A DNA stretch of 64,000 nucleotides. It comes from Glossina fuscipes (taxonomy: Eukaryota > Arthropoda > Insecta > Diptera > Glossinidae). Made by a program: the position numbers and the translations under genes. How positions within the stretch are numbered: the first letter of the stretch is position 1; every line of letters begins with the position of its first letter. Positions 61,655 to 64,000 of this stretch are shown in pieces. The notes under the pieces are model-generated. The model saw nothing but the letters and a program-made list of their open reading frames with translations, was not told where the DNA came from and did no database searches. Location: contig NW_023998416.1 in NCBI RefSeq assembly GCF_014805625.2, forward strand, positions 11,064,976 through 11,128,975. Direction: 5' to 3'.

Positions 61655-63365
61655 TTAAAAAAAATCATGAAATTCTTTGAAATAAAAACCCTTTGCTTCT
61701 TCTTTACAGAGGCAATAATCATAATCGTATTTACCAGACACATGCATTTCCCTTAAAGCATTCGTTTACCTTTTGCTGAGTTGTTATTGCTGCCAACTTT
61801 AAATCTAGCCATTTTATTGCTTGTTAAAAGCTCCTGTTGTCTATAGTAACTGTGGCATAGATACATAATAAAATGAAGAATATTTTACTGAATTTTTTAC
61901 ATGCATTCCTTTACAAGACTTAAATGGCATTAAATCGATTTATCGACCACACCTTCAACCTTTGTAGTGACTTTAAAATATTTATCTATTTAAAGCGTTT
62001 GATATAAAAAATATTTATGCCTTAAAGTATACATTTTATAAGAGAAAATTTTAAAGTTATAAGTTTTAAGAATTAATGTGTTTTTGTTTCGCGTGATTGA
62101 TGATAATTTTTTCAACTTTTAAAAAAGAAAAGATTCTTAAATTTATTTTAAATATTTTTTTTAAATTCTTTAATAGCTTTTTTGGAAGAAGCCTTGTCAG
62201 GCGATGCTTTTAAGACAAGGTGGATCTCTCTTAAATTTTTCTGTGTGTTACATAAGCCGGCATTGGCGAAGAGTATAACAACGAAAATAATATTTTAACT
62301 ATTTCCAGAATTGCAATAAGCGACTTAAAGTACTGATTGTACTATGATTCGTTATAACGAAAAACAAGTTAAGATTAGCTTTAAAGGTAATCATGAGACT
62401 TAAAAAAGACCAAATTAGAATTAGCTAACAGCTTAAAATTAAAATCAACTAAAAATCTACGCAGTGGGAATGTATCTCTGAAATATGTCCATCAAATACA
62501 CAACAGTTGTAGTAAATTTTTGATGATAGTACAGAGGATCGTTTTTGATCGTTTTTTTAATTTTTTAATATTTGTTCAATTCGTATAACTCGTTTTATCT
62601 ACGATACGACAAAGGCATAAACTCGAGTTTAAATAGTTACCCTTTAGCAAAAGAAAAGCGCTGATTACGATCATTGACCTAACTTCCTGCCAGAGAAAGG
62701 CGCTACATTTTGATCATCAGCTTAATTAGATGTGAAATGAAATGAAATTTTTCTTAACAATTGAAAATCTACATCATGTCTTACCAATTTTAACTAACCC
62801 CATTTATATATAAACAGAAGTTGAAAATAAAATTTTTTTTTAATGCGTTAAGTGTTAAAAATTGATCAAAGGCAGCATACGCGCCTTAATTGATTCTAAA
62901 AATAAATTTTGTTTTTTTTTGTTTTTTTTGTTTTGTTTTTTGTAATTATTAATGTGAAAATTCAATAACCAGAAGTAAATAATATTAAAATAAAATTAGA
63001 TAATCAATCATTTTAAATTCAAAAGGTTGAGCTGGGCAGGCATTGTTTGAATTTGACAAATTTACCGCTGTTATTGTACACACGCCTGTCAAGCTAAGCA
63101 TGTACAATTTATTTTAATGTCATTTATTCAATTCTTGCAAAATGTAATTTGTAGTCATTGTGTTTTAGTGGCAATTAATTTCCCAAACGTATAGAATGTT
63201 CCCTTTTCTCAGACTGCCCGCAAATGTTACTAAGTTGTTGTATTTTTGGTATTTTAACCGATATACCACCAACCAGCCGCCTATCACTGTTACAATTGAA
63301 TGTTCATAGGTATAATGACCTGTTTGGATCAACCCGAATATAAGTATAAATAACAATGGATACCA

Positions 63366-63405
63366 GTGATGATAGTGATGATGATGATGATGATGATGAT
63401 GATGA
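63366..63405. repeat. (GAT)n microsatellite
   Basis: GAT trinucleotides with one AGT interruption. Confidence 0.9.
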
Positions 63406-64000
63406 CAAGGATAACAGTGGTATTACACATTCATGTGGGCAATGAAAATTTCATAACATGAGTACAATCAGTAAGCTATGGAAAACTTCTTTGGTTTGGC
63501 TTGTCTGCAGGAGATTGACTGACTGGCTAGGTCGTTGACGGATAAAAAGTTACGATCTTTTTTTTTTTTAATCTGCTTCTGTAAGCTACAAAACAAACAA
63601 ACGCCCTCATTGTATGTGGGAGGTGTGTTAATCGAACTCATGCAAATTTTATTATTACATAGTAATCTTCACTCAATGCGGCAGATTTAATAGATGTTTT
63701 TTTTTTTTTTTCTCAGTGCTGCTGCTATTGCTGTAGCTGCTTTTAACTCTCCTTGCATATAATAATGAATGAATGAAATTTTTAAATTTGACTTTTGTTG
63801 ATTCATGTATTTACATGGAGCATATACCACATAGCAGGCATTACATCATGCCTTATGATTGATTGCCAACTGTTAATGACAGATGACATACATGCACTTA
63901 TATGCAAACATATACTCAATTATTACAATTATTTTGGGTGGAAATTAAAATACCAAAGATAATTTGCACAGTAAGAGAATATTGATAGCTCAACAAAAAA

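Larger units (their letters stand above)
51066..64000. other. Gene-free right end with microsatellites
   Basis: I see no convincing gene. Low-complexity tracts: T21 (51665-51685), (AT)n at 53914-53931 and 54051-54085, (TC)n at 57635-57653, (GGCGA)5 at 57762-57787, (CTA/CTG)n at 60293-60337 and (GAT)n at 63366-63405. Segment 52200-52700 is purine-rich on the plus strand. It could be intergenic or part of a large intron. Confidence 0.5.

Overview
The window reads as a gene-poor, AT-rich stretch of an insect nuclear genome, most likely a higher (brachyceran) fly and possibly a tephritid-type fruit fly. The evidence is introns of 69-72 bp mixed with kilobase-scale ones, GTAAGT donors, TATA plus TCAGT initiator promoters, small secreted His/Gly-rich proteins, a gastric/lysosomal-type lipase gene, and scattered decayed Tc1/mariner and piggyBac copies. 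There are no bacterial features. Species assignment is inference only.

Three genes are well supported. (1) A single-exon gene at 5413-5709 (+) encodes a 98-aa secreted His-rich protein, with TATA box, initiator and poly(A) signal. (2) A single-exon gene at 17563-17928 (-) encodes a 121-aa secreted Gly/His-rich protein with the same GHH repeat; its TATA and initiator show that an upstream in-frame ATG is not the start. (3) A multi-exon alpha/beta-hydrolase lipase lies at 35935-39141 (+). Five exons encode 361 residues with an intact Ser-Asp-His triad. A probable extra upstream exon (34268-34357) encodes an acidic linker. A signal-like peptide lies just upstream in the same frame but is cut off by one TAA.

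Most of the rest is noncoding and transposon-derived. Relics include a Tc1 element (3509-4004), short mariner fragments (12945-13020, 26860-26940), a piggyBac transposase C-terminus (18716-19390, minus), a possible mariner piece (23655-23912, minus), an internally deleted transposase frame (30069-30390) and another internally deleted mariner (42600-42890, minus). A degenerate interspersed repeat with GACAGACAGAC and GATCGG motifs occurs about nine times.

The most distinctive find is a pair of tRNA-derived SINE copies (28661-28834 and 46749-46887). They share a 26-bp core and each is flanked by its own target-site duplication (13 bp and 10 bp). I do not recognise the family.

From about 46.9 kb to the right end I see no convincing gene, only microsatellites, homopolymers and one repeat copy. 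This could be intergenic or the intron of a very large gene. Weak candidates are recorded with low confidence: a two-exon galectin-like peptide on the minus strand (16734-17008 and 13159-13208), an Ig-like open frame (12566-12775) and two orphan frames.
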